Below, piece by piece: positions 35,383 to 46,617 of a DNA stretch of 64,000 nucleotides. The notes beneath the pieces were generated by a model. The model was not told the DNA's origin. It ran no database searches and worked only from the letters and a program-made list of their open reading frames with translations. The first letter of the stretch is position 1. Every line of letters begins with the position of its first letter. A program made the position numbers and the translations under genes. This stretch comes from Liquidambar formosana. Taxonomy: Eukaryota; Streptophyta; Magnoliopsida; Saxifragales; Altingiaceae. Location of the stretch: assembly GCA_039720395.1 (NCBI GenBank), contig CM077831.1, forward strand, positions 4,940,003 through 5,004,002, given 5' to 3'.

Positions 35383-36202
35383 TGTGTGGGATATTTTCAA
35401 CAAACGAATGAGATCACGACACGTATAGCTTCCCCGTAACGCACTCGGGTGGTTCTGGCGCCCTCGGGCAAGCATGCCTTCGGGCCACCCGAACTCTCGA
35501 GCAAGCACGCCCTCGGGCCACCTGAGCCCTCGGGCCTTTATATCCTCGGTTCGTGCCACCTTCGGGCAAGCATGCTCTCGGTTAAATGAACTCTTTCGGG
35601 CCACACGAGCACATGTCTCTCACGTGCACCGAATTTGTCCTACTTCCCAGATCCTGACAAAGGAAATCAGACCGTGGGCAGAGCACGCTCCCGGAAACCG
35701 ACTCAGGGGATACAACTGTCAACGATCAGGCCTGTTACCCCGAAAGATCCGCGATCTAGTCTGAAACCCCTATTTAACCATGGTTAGCTCGGAACCCCAA
35801 ATTGACCATGGTCAGGTTAGAACATTGGCCTTATCTAGATCCTAGTCTTTGCCTATAAAAGGAACACTATTCACGCCAAAGAAGGTAAGCTCCCTTGACA
35901 CAAAACCCTAGAGATTCTCTCCTTTTATTGCTCTCTTTCTCTCGACACTGAGACTGACTTGAGCGTCGGAGGGTTTCAGACCGGGAAACCCCCGGTCTCC
36001 CTTGACGATCCTCTTTATTTTCAGGTCATTGTTCACCACAACACCTAGCACTACTATTCATCGAAGAAGCCCAACATTTCCGTACGTCCAGGAGTTACCT
36101 CAGCCCCTACAACTCGCTCGGGCCGTAGTCGCGCGGCGTTCCGGATCTTCGGACCTCTTTTTTCAAAGCGCTCCGCCGACTGTCCGGATTTTTCCCCGTA
36201 CA
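35383..36202 (+). mobile_element. Solo-type LTR of an unidentified gypsy-like element
   Basis: An ~820-bp GC-rich island in AT-rich surroundings, with TG at 35383 and CCCGTACA at its end. Upstream part: imperfect tandem CCCTCGGGCAAGCA(T/C)GC and CTCGGGCCACC(C/T)GA repeats (35450-35600). Promoter part: palindromes at 35775-35786 and 35803-35814, then TATAAAA at 35854-35860. Downstream is a leader with TTGACACAAAACCCTAG. Neither an internal region nor a second LTR was found. Borders are approximate. Confidence 0.55.
35775..35814. promoter_or_regulatory. Pair of 12-bp palindromes upstream of TATA
   Basis: TAACCATGGTTA (35775-35786) and TGACCATGGTCA (35803-35814). They share the core ACCATGGT and differ symmetrically at the second position from each end (A/T versus G/C). 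They lie 40-80 bp before the TATA box. Confidence 0.7.
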
Positions 36203-36249
36203 TTTTTAATCTACGTAACAAAGTGTATCTATAATTATTACATATTGTT

Positions 36250-38470
36250 AATCCTTAAACTTTTAAAATTATTGAAACAGATGCTTTTGATATAGGGGGT
36301 TTATTGCAGCAAGTTGAGGATGTACAATTTTTTATAGGAGATGCATCTTCTTGCTCAGATTCAAAATCAGAAGAGGAAGAGGATGAAGATGTTTCTGGAA
36401 TATCATTTTGTTCAATTTCATTAATGTCTTCAGTAGATTGTATATTAGATTCTGTATCAGAACGTTCTTTTAATAAATTATACAATTGTAATTTAAGCTC
36501 ATCAGGAATTTCTAAAGAGTTAATATTATCTTTTAGTTTGCAATTGTTTTTATAATGTCCTATTTTTCCACATTTCCAGCATTTAGGAGTTTTTCTGAAG
36601 GAAGTTTGAGAATTAGTTGCCTTATTAGCCTTGTGTTTGTTAGAGGTGTATGATTTTTTGGATTGAGATTTTATTGGGTACTTTAGCCAACTATATTTTC
36701 TACTTTTATATCAATATTTAGAAGGATGGGTTGGTTTAGGTCTTTTATAAGCTTTCTTATGAGTTTTTCTAAATTTTGAAGATGGTGCTTCTATCTTAGG
36801 ATGTCCAAATTGTTCACAAAATTGTCCTAGCTCTTTTCTTCCTAACTTTTGTTGTTTCTTTATTTGTGCCTTTAGACAGAGATCCGTGCATAAAGCTAAT
36901 CCTTCTGTTTGAATTAAGGAAATAATATCACCTATAAGATAAAACATGATAATTAATTACACCACCCTGTACTTCTCTTAGTTTTTGTTTAACCTTTTCA
37001 CTGAATAATTTAGGTAATCCGGCAATAAATCTTTCTTTCCAATAATCATTTTGACAATCTTCTCTTAATAGTACTTTACTTAAGAAAACATCTTTATACT
37101 AGCCAAAATCATCTAATGTTGGACATCTTAAATGTGAGAGTACTTCACTAGCACGTTCTGTGATGGTTAAGGGGTCTCCAAGAAAATGTTTAATAATAGT
37201 GTATATAAGAGTATTAATATTATCTGAAACAGGTTGTCCTCTTACATCTAGAATGGGATTGTTATTATCATCAACTTTTGTTGCATGTTCAATGTTATAA
37301 CAGTCTTGGTGATGTCAAAAATGATCCCACCAGCCTTTGAGTTGGCCAGTAAAACCAAGTAATAATTAAATGAAAAGCTTGGCTATCCGAGGAATTTTGT
37401 CGATGTTTATAGGCAGTAACTACCACAAGAATTTCATTCATTAATCCTAAAATTTGATATTCAGACATACCATCAATGTTCCATTCGTATATAGAAGATC
37501 CACTATATTCGCCTTGGACGTATTGTGGGCGTTCTTCAAATTGGACATCAACAGGTGTGGGTCTATAATAATAATTTCGTGTGGTTAGTCGAGGATGGGA
37601 AAATGTTTTAGAATGTAACTCCAATGGTTCTCCTTGTGGAGTAGCTTTGAGATGTATCAATGGAGTGATATTTTTAGTGTTAGAGTTAAGAGGTAATTGG
37701 GCTAATCTTTTAGTAATTTCATCTACTAATTCATCAGCAGTATCTTTAAATCGAAGTTTATGTTCTTTAGGTATTTGATGTGGTTTAAAGAGGAGAGGAG
37801 ATTTTATAGGTTGAGTCTTTGGAATTTGAAAATATGATGTACTTGGTGTTGCAGTGGTTTTCATTTTTAGGTTTAGTATTTATATGTATTTGGTCTTGGA
37901 TTAATTCAATTCTATTTAATTGTGTTCCTATAGTATGTAAATGTTGATTTGTATAATTATTTTGTTCAATAATCTTTTTTCTCCTCAAAAATCATGGCAG
38001 AAGCATTACAATCCTTAAATGGAGAGGCAGTAAGTATATTTCTCTTACTTTTATTTGAATGTTTTCTAAGAGAGGATGTACCGCTTGCATAATTTTATTA
38101 TCTGAAGTTTTCCACTTGGTTGTTTCTTTTGTTTGTACACTTATGGTTTTAGGTGAACAATGGAAGATTACTAACTTTATAATTTCCTTTAGCAAATATT
38201 TAATACTATAAAGAAAATTTTAAATTTATTTTGTGATAATTACAATATTCAACATGTAAATCTTATAGAATTTCTAATTAAATTGGATGTATATTTTTTA
38301 GGAGAAATTTCTTTTGGAGTCTATAATTGTTTATGTCTTCTTGGATGGTTTGGATAGAGTTATTTAATAAATTTGAATTAATTTTAAATATTGATTCTTT
38401 TGATAGCATATTTATTTGTGGATCATATCTTGTTCCTTCCATATCTGATCTTGTTGGTGACATGTTTTCA
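36250..38470 (-). pseudogene. Decayed capsid and zinc-knuckle region of a reverse-transcribing element (possible endogenous caulimovirid)
   Basis: Read from 38462 down on the minus strand, the relic has: an N-terminal start; a capsid-like segment at 37864-37295 with YEWNIDGMSEYQILGLMNE; a second conserved segment at about 37290-36960 with DCQNDYWKERFIAGLP; a basic stretch at 36947-36660; a CCHC zinc knuckle (CWKCGKIGHYKNNC) near 36590-36550; and an acidic serine-rich tail (36485-36255). The combination resembles coat-protein regions of plant endogenous pararetroviruses; a gypsy Gag is the alternative. It is broken by frameshifts (near 37310 and between 37785 and 38195) and by a stop near 37100. 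No polymerase is present. It is inactive. Confidence 0.55.
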
Positions 38471-38498
38471 GGATTTGATATGAAATCTGGCTTTTGGC

Positions 38499-41214
38499 TG
38501 TGAACCCCAGAAATTGGGCCCACGAGGGGTTGAGGAGGAAATAGGTTTGAAAAAGAAAAAGGAAAGGAGTCGCCACCTTATTTTTTAAAAGAAACAAGGA
38601 AAACCCTAAAAATAGTTTGTTTTAGGAAAACAATTTGAATGACTCCATGTTTAAAAAGGAAAGGCAAAAAACAGTCTTTTGGAAACCAAAGAAATCGGGG
38701 ATTCAGAGGCTAAGTTATGACATGGGAAGGTTCTAGGCAAAGCCTATAGGCACCCATGTCACCCTTTCGGTCTCTCAGTTCATTTGGGCTAAATCAAGAT
38801 CTTTCCATACAAAAATCAGCAAGTATATCATCACAAGAATTGCATGCATATCATATACTTCATTCATCCATCCATGCATAATAAACACATAAAAACATAA
38901 AATAAAGAAAAAACAAAACAAAACAAAAGAAGCCTAGGATGCTTGGATCCTAGAACGGACTTGAGCCTCACGAAGAGCGCCTACGTACCATGCAACGAAA
39001 TACATGGATCAAAGTCCACGTAGTTCGATAAGAAATAGGGTTAAATCCTAATACAAACCTATGGTAAAAACCCTAAGTTTCCTTACTTGATCAAAAGAAT
39101 TGAATTTGATAGAAAGTTTGATTTTAGAAAGAACTCCACAAAATGGAAACTTTAATAAAAACCAGAATTTTATTTGTGAAGGAAACCTCTAATTAAACCA
39201 TAGGATCATATTAAAAATTAACCCTAAAGAGGGAGAAGAGAAAGGATAAGGAAGAGAGGTGAATTGGGGCACCTTCATACCCACTTACCTGAGCGCAATT
39301 ACTCCAAGCATTAGCCATTTCAGACATTGGCAGCCCTATTTGCCATAGGACAATTACCACACCTATTTGTACCCTTACAAGTGCTCAAAATCATGCAAAA
39401 ACACTAACATGCAAATCTGGACAGAATAGTACTAAGGCCTAAAATCATCCACTAAACATGCCAACAGCAAAAACAGCAAACAATAATAAGTCCTAACATT
39501 CCTAGAACCATATCATGCATATAACCCTAGAAATCAACTAACATGCATGCAAAAATATCATATTTACTCCATATGAATAACATATACAGCAAACATGAAG
39601 AAAATCCAATGAAAAGACCTACTTTAACATGCTGTATAAAAACAAACACAAAACAAAGACTCTAAAACCCTAAACTCACAAATATGCTTGAAAACATACA
39701 AAACAAACTTCACACATACTAAAATAAACCTAAACAGAACCTAAATCATGCATATTGACTAACTAAAACAGTAAAACATGATAAGAACCCTAAGACTAAC
39801 ATGCAATAACACTAATCCTAGCATAAGGACAACAAGAGCACAAGAATCACACCTATGCTTAAAAACCTAAAGGACAGCCCTAAAGCATGCTAAAATTATG
39901 ATAAACAGTAGATATTCCATGTATATTAACTAGCTAGAGTGTTAATACATGATAAAAAAAGCTACCTTTAACATGCAATAGGCCTATCCTATATTAAAAC
40001 CCATATTCAGCATAAGAAGGAGTAAGGCATACCTTAGGAAGAGGCTTCCTTGCTGCTGTAGAGACTCTCTTTTCTTCTTATGGATGACTTGAACCAATGG
40101 TCTTCAAGGCTACAGCAAGAACTCCAGCTCTCCTTTAAGTCCCTCTCTCTTATTCTCTCTCTAACACTTAGGTTTTTAGGCATAAAGTGGCTCCCCTTGT
40201 GCTGAAGCATAGGGGGGTATTTATAGAGTTTCATTAGGATTAACCAATAGCTAGGATTAAAATCCTAAAAATTAATCCAAGGGCTATTAGAGACCCCCTT
40301 GGGGCTTAAGTAACTCAGAAGTTACCAAAAAATAGAAGGAAACTCGTCCAAAAGAGCCCAAATACGTCAAAATAGGCAAGAGTCCGCTTCAGCAAGGAAT
40401 CATGGTGCAAATAGGAAAGTGGCCTCGGGTGACCACCCAAGGCTGGGCGGCTAGCCACCTGGGCCCAGGCGGCTAGCCGCCCAGGCTTGGGTGGTCACCC
40501 AAGCCCACTTCTGATTTTTCTCCTATTTTGCCTCCCTTCCCTTCTAGAAGTGTTTCAGGGGGCAAATTAACTCCGATTTTGATGAAACAAAAGCCAAAAC
40601 GACCGTGTTTTGATGAGGAATATGTTTTTGCACATTTTGGGGTGAAAACCACTAACCATGGGGGCATGGTTAGGTTTGAACAAGGCGGTTAACCACTATG
40701 CTCTACCTTTGCTAAGCATAGGCATGCACATAGGGTCAAACCAAACACTTTCTATATCAAAATTGAATTTCATAAAACACTTTTGGGAGTAAAATGATGA
40801 CTAATTAAAGTCAATTTAAAAAGATTTGATTGGTAATTGTGTGTTAATTAGAGCTAACCTAAAGAAGGGTCAATTAACCAATCTTGAACTACATCGAGCC
40901 ATTTTAATCCCAAGCCATTGATTTATCAAATTGAACCTAGAAATACCTCCTATGCATCCATATGAACTCCAATTGACAATTTGGAGATCATTCCAAGGTC
41001 AAATGAAAAGTTTGGGACTTAAAAGACGATTATGCCCCTCAAGTCACAAAAGCTCTTATTATCCCTCAAGATCAACTCCAAATTGAACCAAAATTCATAC
41101 CCATTGTCCTTGTGACTCTAGAAACCTAATGCAAGTGACTAGACTCAAAAACTAAACAAAAACATGCATGAAATGATGAGCCCTAGTAAAGTGGTGCAAA
41201 AATGGGGTGTGACA
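38499..41214 (-). mobile_element. G1 LTR, minus copy (3' LTR of element E3)
   Basis: The reverse complement of 281-3207 from end to end, 2716 bp, with the same termini (TGTCACACCCC at 41214 and GGGGTTCACA at 38499), TATA box (40218-40225) and palindromic cassette (40424-40503). The polypurine side lies at 41215-41225, so the element body extends to the right. On its left it abuts the capsid-like relic, whose leader it may have entered. Confidence 0.85.
40424..40503. promoter_or_regulatory. 80-bp palindromic cassette in minus G1 LTR
   Basis: The same layout as 975-1054: CTCGGGTGACCACC and GGTGGTCACCC outer arms around two GGCGGCTAGCC(A/G)CC palindromes. Its length is identical. Confidence 0.8.
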
Positions 41215-41405
41215 GAAGCCCCTCATTGGCGAACAAGTTACACTTGTGAACCAATGATAAAGAACAACCCATTTTTGACAAAAAGCCTGGAGAAATCACG
41301 CACTGATACCAACAATGATGGGAGGTTGAAAACCTGAGACTGAGATAAGGAAGTGTACTCAAGTCATGAGTATACTTAAACCTACTGGGGGTTGATGATT
41401 GACAA

Positions 41406-42802
41406 GAGAAGCATATTCAAACCACTATGAATGAACATACTTTTGAAATGGAGAAATATATTCTAGTCACGAATATATTTAACCAAGTGATTGAGAATGA
41501 AATCTGAGAAGTATACTTAAGTGATGAGTGTACTTTTGAAATGGAGAAATATATTCTGGTCACGAATATATTTAACCAAGTGATTGATAAACATCTGAGA
41601 AGTACGCTCAAGTGATGAGTATACCATTGAAATGGAGAAATATATTCTAGTCACGGGTATATTTAACCAAGTAAGTGACAAGTATGTTCAAGTGATGAAC
41701 ATACCATTGAAATGGAGAAATATATTCAAGCAATGAATATATTTAACCAAGTAATTGACAAATGATCTGAGAAGTATGCTCAAGTGATGAGCATACCATT
41801 GAAATGGAGAAATATATCCAAGCGATGAATATATTTAACCAAGTGATTGACAAAGACTGAGAAGTATACTCAAGTGATGAGTATACCATTGAAATGGAGA
41901 AATATATCCAAGCGATGAATATATTTAACCAAGTGATTGACAAAGACTGAGAAGTATACTCAAGTGATGAGTATACCATTGAAATGGAGAAATATATCCA
42001 AGCGATGGATATATTTAACCAAGTGATTGATAAGTGTGTTCAAGTGACGAACACACCATTGAAATGGAGAAATATATCCAAGCGATGGACATACTTAACC
42101 AAGTAAGTGACAAGTATGTTCAAGTGATGAACATACCATTGAAATGGAGAAATATATCTAAGCGATGGATATACTTAACCAAGTAAGTGACAAGTATGTT
42201 CAAGTGATGAACATACCATTGAAATGGAGAAATATATTCAAGCGATGAATATACTTAACCAAGTGATTGACAAAGACTGAGAAGTATACTCAAGTGATGA
42301 GTATACCATTGAAATGGAGAAATATATTCAAGTGATGAATATACTTAACCAAGTGATTGACAGGTATGTTCAAGTGATGACCATACCATTGAAATAGAGA
42401 AATATATTCAAGTGATGAATATACTTAACCAAGTGATTGACAGGTATGTTCAAGTGATGAACATACCATTGAAATGGAGAAATATATCCAAGCGATGGAT
42501 ATACTTAACCAAGTAAGTGACAAGTATGTTCAAGTGATGAACATACCATTGAAATGGAGAAATATATCCAAGTGATGAATATATTTAACCAAGTAAGATA
42601 GATAATGAGGATTTGGAACTGAGAAGCATATTCAAAGGGTGAATACACTTTTGAAATGGAAGAATATATCCAAGTGATGAATATATTCAACCAAGTAGGA
42701 TAAAGAATGAGGATTTGGAACTGAGAAGCATATTCAAAGGGTGAATACACTTTTGAAATGGAAGAACATATTCAAGTGATGAATATATTCAACCAAGTGG
42801 GA
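41406..42802 (-). repeat. Hairpin-bearing tandem array in the 3' region of G1 element E3
   Basis: About 16 units of 79-95 bp, each anchored by TTGAAATGGAGAAATATA. Every unit carries two inverted repeats around the 5-nt loop AGTGA (or AGCGA). The first has variable arms: GTATGCTCA/TGAGCATAC (41774-41796), GTATACTCA/TGAGTATAC (41864-41886), GTGTGTTC/GAACACAC (42034-42056), GTATGTTCA/TGAACATAC (42114-42136). The second is of AAATATATTCA/TGAATATATTT type, with a CCA/TGG version. Tat/Ogre elements are known for tandem repeats just before the 3' LTR, which fits the position. Minus-strand frames through the array are repeat-derived and not genes. Confidence 0.9.
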
Positions 42803-43081
42803 TGGAAAATCAAGATTTGAAATGAGGATATATGATCAATTTATCAAGATAGAACAAGCATGGTGCAAGAGGAAAGTGACTTAACACATTGTCACTTGAG
42901 TTGGCATGGCACAGGGGAAATGTATTCAACCCTTTTGAACATAAAATCAATTCAAAGAATTGATTTCAAGGTGCAATTTGATTGATTTTAAGCTCAAAAA
43001 GTGTTGAATATCTCATTTGGAAGGAGGTTTGATCACGCGTTAAGGCGAGACAAAGCGAGAGAGAAAGCCAAAACAAGGTGG
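42803..43081. other. Spacer between tandem array and PMD promoter
   Basis: No repeats or coding sequence were recognised. It ends in GGCGAGACAAAGCGAGAG-type sequence like that preceding the cassettes at 3451 and 46395. Confidence 0.5.
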
Positions 43082-43140
43082 CTTGGGTGACCACCAGGCC
43101 TCAGGTGGCTAGCCGCCCAGGGCTTGGGTGGTCACCCGAG
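43082..43140. promoter_or_regulatory. Short palindromic cassette (59 bp) upstream of the PMD gene
   Basis: Outer arms CTTGGGTGACCACC and GGTGGTCACCCGAG, with a single GGTGGCTAGCCGCC inside instead of two. It lies about 290 bp before the PMD start codon. A TATA-like TTTTTTAAAG follows at about 43161. Confidence 0.75.
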
Positions 43141-43427
43141 CCTATTTGCTGAAAAATCTGGTTTTTTAAAGTGCACAAGGGCACTATTCATACCCCTTGT
43201 TCAAAGAACCCGAAAATTGGAGTTTCTCTCTCTAGAAAGTTTACCCCATTTTGCAAAATCACTCCAACACCCAAAGGCATTCAAATCCACACTTCAAGAG
43301 GGATTCATAAACATGAAATAGCATCATTAGCACTCAATTTCACATCAAAAACAAAAAATTTGCAGCACTTTGCAAATCAAAAACCCATTAAACCCATTTT
43401 TGCTCAAAACAAGCTAGTTCATCCATC

Positions 43428-46160
43428 ATGGATCCAAATGAAGACTCCACTTCAAAGTATCCATTCCTTGACTCAAAGAGTAGATACAAGGCACCAATAT
43501 ATGATGTTCCTCAAGAGAAATTGCTTCTAGAACCAAGGAATCATCTCTCTTTTCTCCATTCCAAGCAAGAGGTAAGCTTACCCATTTTAAACTTTTCTTT
43601 GAAATTTTCATTTTTGTTGATTGAAATGCATTCCCATGAACTCTCTATGAGTATTCCTAGCAATGTTTGCAATGCCCATTGATTTTGGCAAGGATTGGAT
43701 GTGAAAAGAATTCAATTTGAAAGCTTAGTGAATAGTGCCCACCAAGTGTTTGATAAAATGCTTGAATGATGAAAATTCATCCAATCTTTGTAAAATTGAT
43801 GTGTATTGCAAGGCAAAATCATAGGCATTCATTTCTAATTGATTTTAGAAACAAAACCAAGCATTTTCATGAACTTTGAAAAACAAAGTTTGCTATATTT
43901 TTGAAAAACCCATGTTTTCATGAACAAGGTTTGCTTATTTTTTCCTTAAAAAACCACTTTGGAAAACAAAGTTTGCTTACTATTTTCTTTGAAAAATCCA
44001 TGTTTCCATGGTCTTGGAATGCATGGTTTACCAATGATCATGAGTTTGAAGAATAAAACCATTGTTTTCATAAACTTTCAAAGCAAGGTTTACTTGTTCA
44101 TGAACTAAAAGACTTAGTTTTTGAAAAGCCAATTATCAATGCTTGCATATGATTTTTTTACACTAACTAGGTGAATAATTCTGCTTGATTAGCCCAACTT
44201 TCAAGACCTACGCACAAGGTCTTCGATAAAGAATCTTATTGGGTGGTGGAGGCGTATGGAACACACCCAACCTTCCGCAAGAGGATCCATTAAGAAAGCA
44301 GGTTTTGGTTGGTTTCTTGACTCCCTATGGAATGAACAGTGGGATAGGCAAGCCCTCCTTGCCTTAGCTGAATTATGGTGGGATACCACCAACACCTTCC
44401 ACTTCAGTTTTGGGGAGATGACCATGACTCCTAAGGATTTCTCAATCATCACCGGTTTAAGCCTCAAGGGAAAGAGGTTGGAATTCTATGGGGATGCCAA
44501 CACAAATAGTGCTTATCTCCTCACTATGTTGGGATGGATATTGAGGCGGGTTCCCGCGGTGTTAGGAGGACATGGCTATTTGAGAATTTTGCCCACCAAG
44601 TAGAAGGTGTGGGAGTGGCTCCCAAGTGCATAGCTAGGGCTTTCATGATCTATATGCTCTCTTGCACTCTCTTTGTTGGTGCCAATGATATGGCACAACT
44701 GGGCTACCTCGCTTCCATGGTAGATGTGAACAAAATGGGGAGGTATAACTGGGGAGGGGCAGCACTAGCTACTATGTATAGATCCATGTCTGACATGTCT
44801 CGAGGTGTTTCCAAGAATTTTGGTGGGCTCCCTTTTGTTTGGGAGGTAAGTAAAAATGTTTAATTTTTAAATTCCTCTCAAACTTGACTTAATTTTAATG
44901 CTTTTCTTGAATTTTGACAGATATGGTATTATGAATACCTGGGACTGTGCCGCCCCGCCCTGGATAATGAGATACAAGAATGGCCTATACTTGGGAACTA
45001 TGCTCCCAACAAGATAGCTGTGCGTGCCCCCAATAGGCATGACTACGCCCATGCAAGGGCGTACTTGGCGAGCCTAAATGCTGACATGGTAATCCACCTT
45101 CCTCATTCTTTTCTTTCATTCATTCTTTATTATCTTGCTCATCATTTTTTTCAAATTCAACAGGTGGAGTGGAGCCCATGGGGACTGTGGGAGGCTAGGT
45201 TGCCTAGGAGGTGTGTGTCCTGTTTGGAATTGACTGGGAAGAGGGTACTCTTTGAGGGTCCCTCAGGGCGATACTGGTATTTAAGGGAGCGCGTCCTTAG
45301 GCAGGTGAAAGGACGAGTGGATGCCGCTCTTACCCCTGTCTTGCCTCCCATGAACATGAGGCACACTGACTCTCTGGATGGGGATGAGCTGATGGAAGCT
45401 CTGATTGGATGGGATGCTGAGGAGTTCACCTCGCCCAATACCGACTACATGACTTTTTGCAATCAATTTTTGATGCGCCCTAGAGTCATTGGCTTCCCAC
45501 CTCAAGGGGTGAGTTTCTATCCCATTTTTTCAATTATTGATTTATACAAGCACTCCTCTTAAACAAATTATCTATTGTAGGGCCGGCGAGCTCATGGACA
45601 CAGTTCCACAATAGCGTCCTCTACAGGCATGACTCATGGGGATGAGGATTATGAGATGGGGGGAATGGCACAGCCACCTCTCCCAGTACTCGACTGGCAA
45701 GTGAACCTATGCAATGGGTTGGAGTTCATGAAGACTAATATTACTCACCCTGCTTTTGACGAAGTCCCCAGGATTGACCCGAGCTATGAGCATGTAAGCT
45801 CTAAGCCTTTTGCTTTCCTGAAAACCTCTTTCATCATTTATTAACCATGTTCATCTTTTAGGTTCCCCGAGAGTACGCACAGGAGTGCCTTGAACTCAGC
45901 GAGGGATTAAGGCGAGACCTTGTTAGGATGAGTTTGGCGAACTCTATGCTAGAAGGACGACTGAATCCCACTGTAAGACATTCCCTTTGTTCATTCCAAT
46001 CCTAGGAGTTAAAGGCATAACCCTTCTTTATTAATTGATTTCTTTGCAATAGGTCTCCACACTGCGTCCACCACAACCAATGCCACCCCAAAGGAATCCT
46101 CATGTTGGTCGTGGTAGAGGCGAGTCAAGTAGAAAGAGAAGAACCATGGGAGATCATTAG
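43428..46160 (+). pseudogene. Plant mobile domain (PMD) gene, seven exons, one frameshift
   Basis: Exons: 43428-43571, 44193-44845, 44921-45088, 45164-45508, 45581-45793, 45862-45972, 46053-46160. All six introns have GT-AG ends and all are phase 0. Exon 2 carries the PMD signature: GFGWFLDSLWNEQWDRQALL, WWDTTNTFHFSFGEMTMTP, then TWLFENF and a YNWGGAALATMYRSM block. Later exons hold the rest of the domain (VEWSPWGLWEARLPRR, NRHDYAHARAYL) and a basic GRGRGESSRKRR tail. PMD proteins occur in host factors such as MAIN/MAIL1, linked to silencing, and as passengers of transposons. Exon 2 is 653 nt, one short of a multiple of three: the frame shifts near 44533, consistent with a 1-nt deletion in a G run. 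It is antisense to the G1 element. Confidence 0.85.
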
Positions 46161-46349
46161 CTTAGCTTAACCTCTTGCTTTGTGAATGAATGAAACATCC
46201 TTCTTTATGCTTTGTAACCTTTCTTTGAACATTTGCTTTGGTACTTTGTATGAGACTTTTGGAATTCCATGGTGGTGATTTACTCATGTTTTTGTGCAAA
46301 AACAAGCTCAAAATAAGCTTCCTAAGGTCACATAACCATATAGGGGTCA

Positions 46350-46617
46350 AAGGGGGTCAAAAATAGGCAAAACTAGGCAAAATAGGAAAACGGCCTCGGG
46401 TGACCACCCGGGGCTGGGCGGCTAGCCGCCCAAGCCCAGGTGGCTAGCCGCCCAGGCCTAGGTGGTCACCCGAGCCCGAAGCGGAAATCCCACTTTGAAT
46501 AGGAAACTTCCTATTCTGACGGGTTTTTTCCTATTTGAACTTGGATTTGTGACCTTTTCCCTATAAAAACACATCCAAGAGGTTCCTAAACCTACTTGTA
46601 TTCATTCATTAGAAATT
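46350..46617 (+). promoter_or_regulatory. Promoter of the right DUF7745-like gene
   Basis: GGCAAAA-type repeats, a full 80-bp palindromic cassette at 46395-46474, TTTGTGACCTTTTCCC, TATAAAAA at 46562-46569 and ATG at 46618. The arrangement is as in the copy at 3380-3672. The PMD stop is 190 bp upstream of it, so the two genes are tandem, with separate promoters. Confidence 0.75.
46395..46474. promoter_or_regulatory. 80-bp palindromic cassette before the DUF7745-like gene
   Basis: CTCGGGTGACCACC...GGTGGTCACCCGAG around GGCGGCTAGCCGCC and GGTGGCTAGCCGCC. It is closest to the LTR version (975), not to the variant at 3451. Confidence 0.8.

Noticed and set aside
41406..42802. Possible CRISPR-like array
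   Set aside because: This is a plant nuclear transposon context, units are contiguous and 79-95 bp long without unique spacers, and variation is in paired arms.
45157..45505. Minus-strand frames over the PMD gene
   Set aside because: Shadows of exon 4, whose plus-strand reading has the PMD motifs and proper splice sites.
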